Position numbers and translations under genes: made by a program
Notes under the pieces: generated by a model
What the model saw: the letters and a program-made list of their open reading frames with translations, nothing else
What the model was told of the DNA's origin: nothing
The model's database searches: none
Assembly (NCBI RefSeq): GCF_051307045.1
Contig: NZ_CP150452.1
Location: forward strand, 2,356,001 to 2,420,000
Length of the DNA: 64,000 nt
Direction of reading: 5' to 3'
Source: Dryocola sp031988645
GTDB taxonomy: Bacteria > Pseudomonadota > Gammaproteobacteria > Enterobacterales > Enterobacteriaceae
Shown: one piece after another, positions 63,828 to 64,000 of the stretch
Position numbering within the stretch: the first letter of the stretch is position 1
How the letters are laid out: each line of letters opens with the position of its first letter

Positions 63828-64000
63828 TTATTTTTTCTTATGCCATTTATCATCGTCGCCTTTCTGATACTGATGCTTCACCGCAGCCCAGGCGACCTTG
63901 TGGGCCGTTTCTTCCCGGCTGGCGTCGCCTTTGCGGTCTTCTTTATCCTTGTATTCATCCCAGGCGCTGTTGAAAGCCTCTTTGTAGATATCCTGCGCAT
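63828..64000 (-). CDS. chaB: ChaB, C-terminal part
   Basis: The window ends inside this gene. The last 57 codons read DIYKEAFNSAWDEYKDKED, then DASREETAHKVAWAAVKH and finally GDDDKWHKKK, matching the C-terminus of E. coli ChaB, a small putative cation-transport regulator of the ChaB fold. It precedes chaC; the 63609-63827 interval between them holds no gene. Confidence 0.9.
   Translation of the reverse strand, partial: AQDIYKEAFNSAWDEYKDKEDRKGDASREETAHKVAWAAVKHQYQKGDDDKWHKKK

Overview
The window is a chromosomal segment from a member of the Enterobacteriaceae. Nearly every long gene is a close match, in sequence and local order, to a known E. coli gene: suf/menI/ydiJ/ydiK/rprA, the rluB-yciO-rnm-trp block, ompW-yciCBA-tonB-yciI-yciY-clsA-yciU, oppABCDF-ychE-adhE-tdk-hns, galU-rssBA-ychJ-purU-tyrTV, narGHJI-narK-narXL-ychO-ychN-chaCB. 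It is not E. coli. Blocks that lie on opposite sides of the terminus in E. coli (rprA and rluB) are adjacent here, kch and yciGFE are absent, and uge-ugd sits between hns and galU as in Klebsiella- or Cronobacter-like relatives. The genus cannot be fixed by reading alone.

Layout. 1-2276: start of sufA with a near-perfect Fur box, then an accessory cluster encoding a small HExxH metallopeptidase (frame broken) followed by two paralogous lipoproteins, which looks like a toxic effector with immunity proteins. 2277-7360: menI-ydiJ, ydiK, the sRNA RprA. 7611-8390: a decayed, internally deleted second copy of the effector plus a frameshifted third lipoprotein, placed at the synteny breakpoint. 8394-12500: rluB, an accessory DUF4225-like gene with a membrane partner, yciO, rnm. 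12577-19352: complete attenuated trp operon (trpL, E, GD, CF, B, A). 19682-27265: OB-fold membrane protein, ompW, yciC, yciB, a small hydrophilic protein, tRNA-Thr with a tRNA-like neighbour, yciA, tonB, yciI, yciY, clsA, yciU. 27279-32872: oligopeptide permease. 33676-46260: ychE, adhE, tdk, hns, uge-ugd-galU, rssB-rssA, ychJ, purU. 46340-47087: two tRNA-Tyr genes and a tandem-repeat tail. 47299-58498: nitrate respiration (NarGHI with chaperone NarJ, transporter NarK, sensor/regulator NarXL), with exact FNR boxes for narG and narK. 58495-64000: ychO, a periplasmic PEBP-family protein, ychN, a chemoreceptor, chaC and the end of chaB.

An important caveat: nine conserved genes (rluB, rnm, tonB, oppD, tdk, uge, rssA, narX, ychO) are each interrupted by one extra G or C, and in every case the extra base lies in a GGCC tetranucleotide. 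Removing one base restores a full-length family-typical protein in all nine. This is far more likely a systematic sequencing artefact, possibly linked to GGCC methylation, than nine real mutations, and they are annotated as genes with apparent frameshifts. The broken genes in the effector/immunity clusters show a different pattern (missing bases, mostly in A/T runs, plus a large internal deletion), and at least the second cluster is genuinely decayed.
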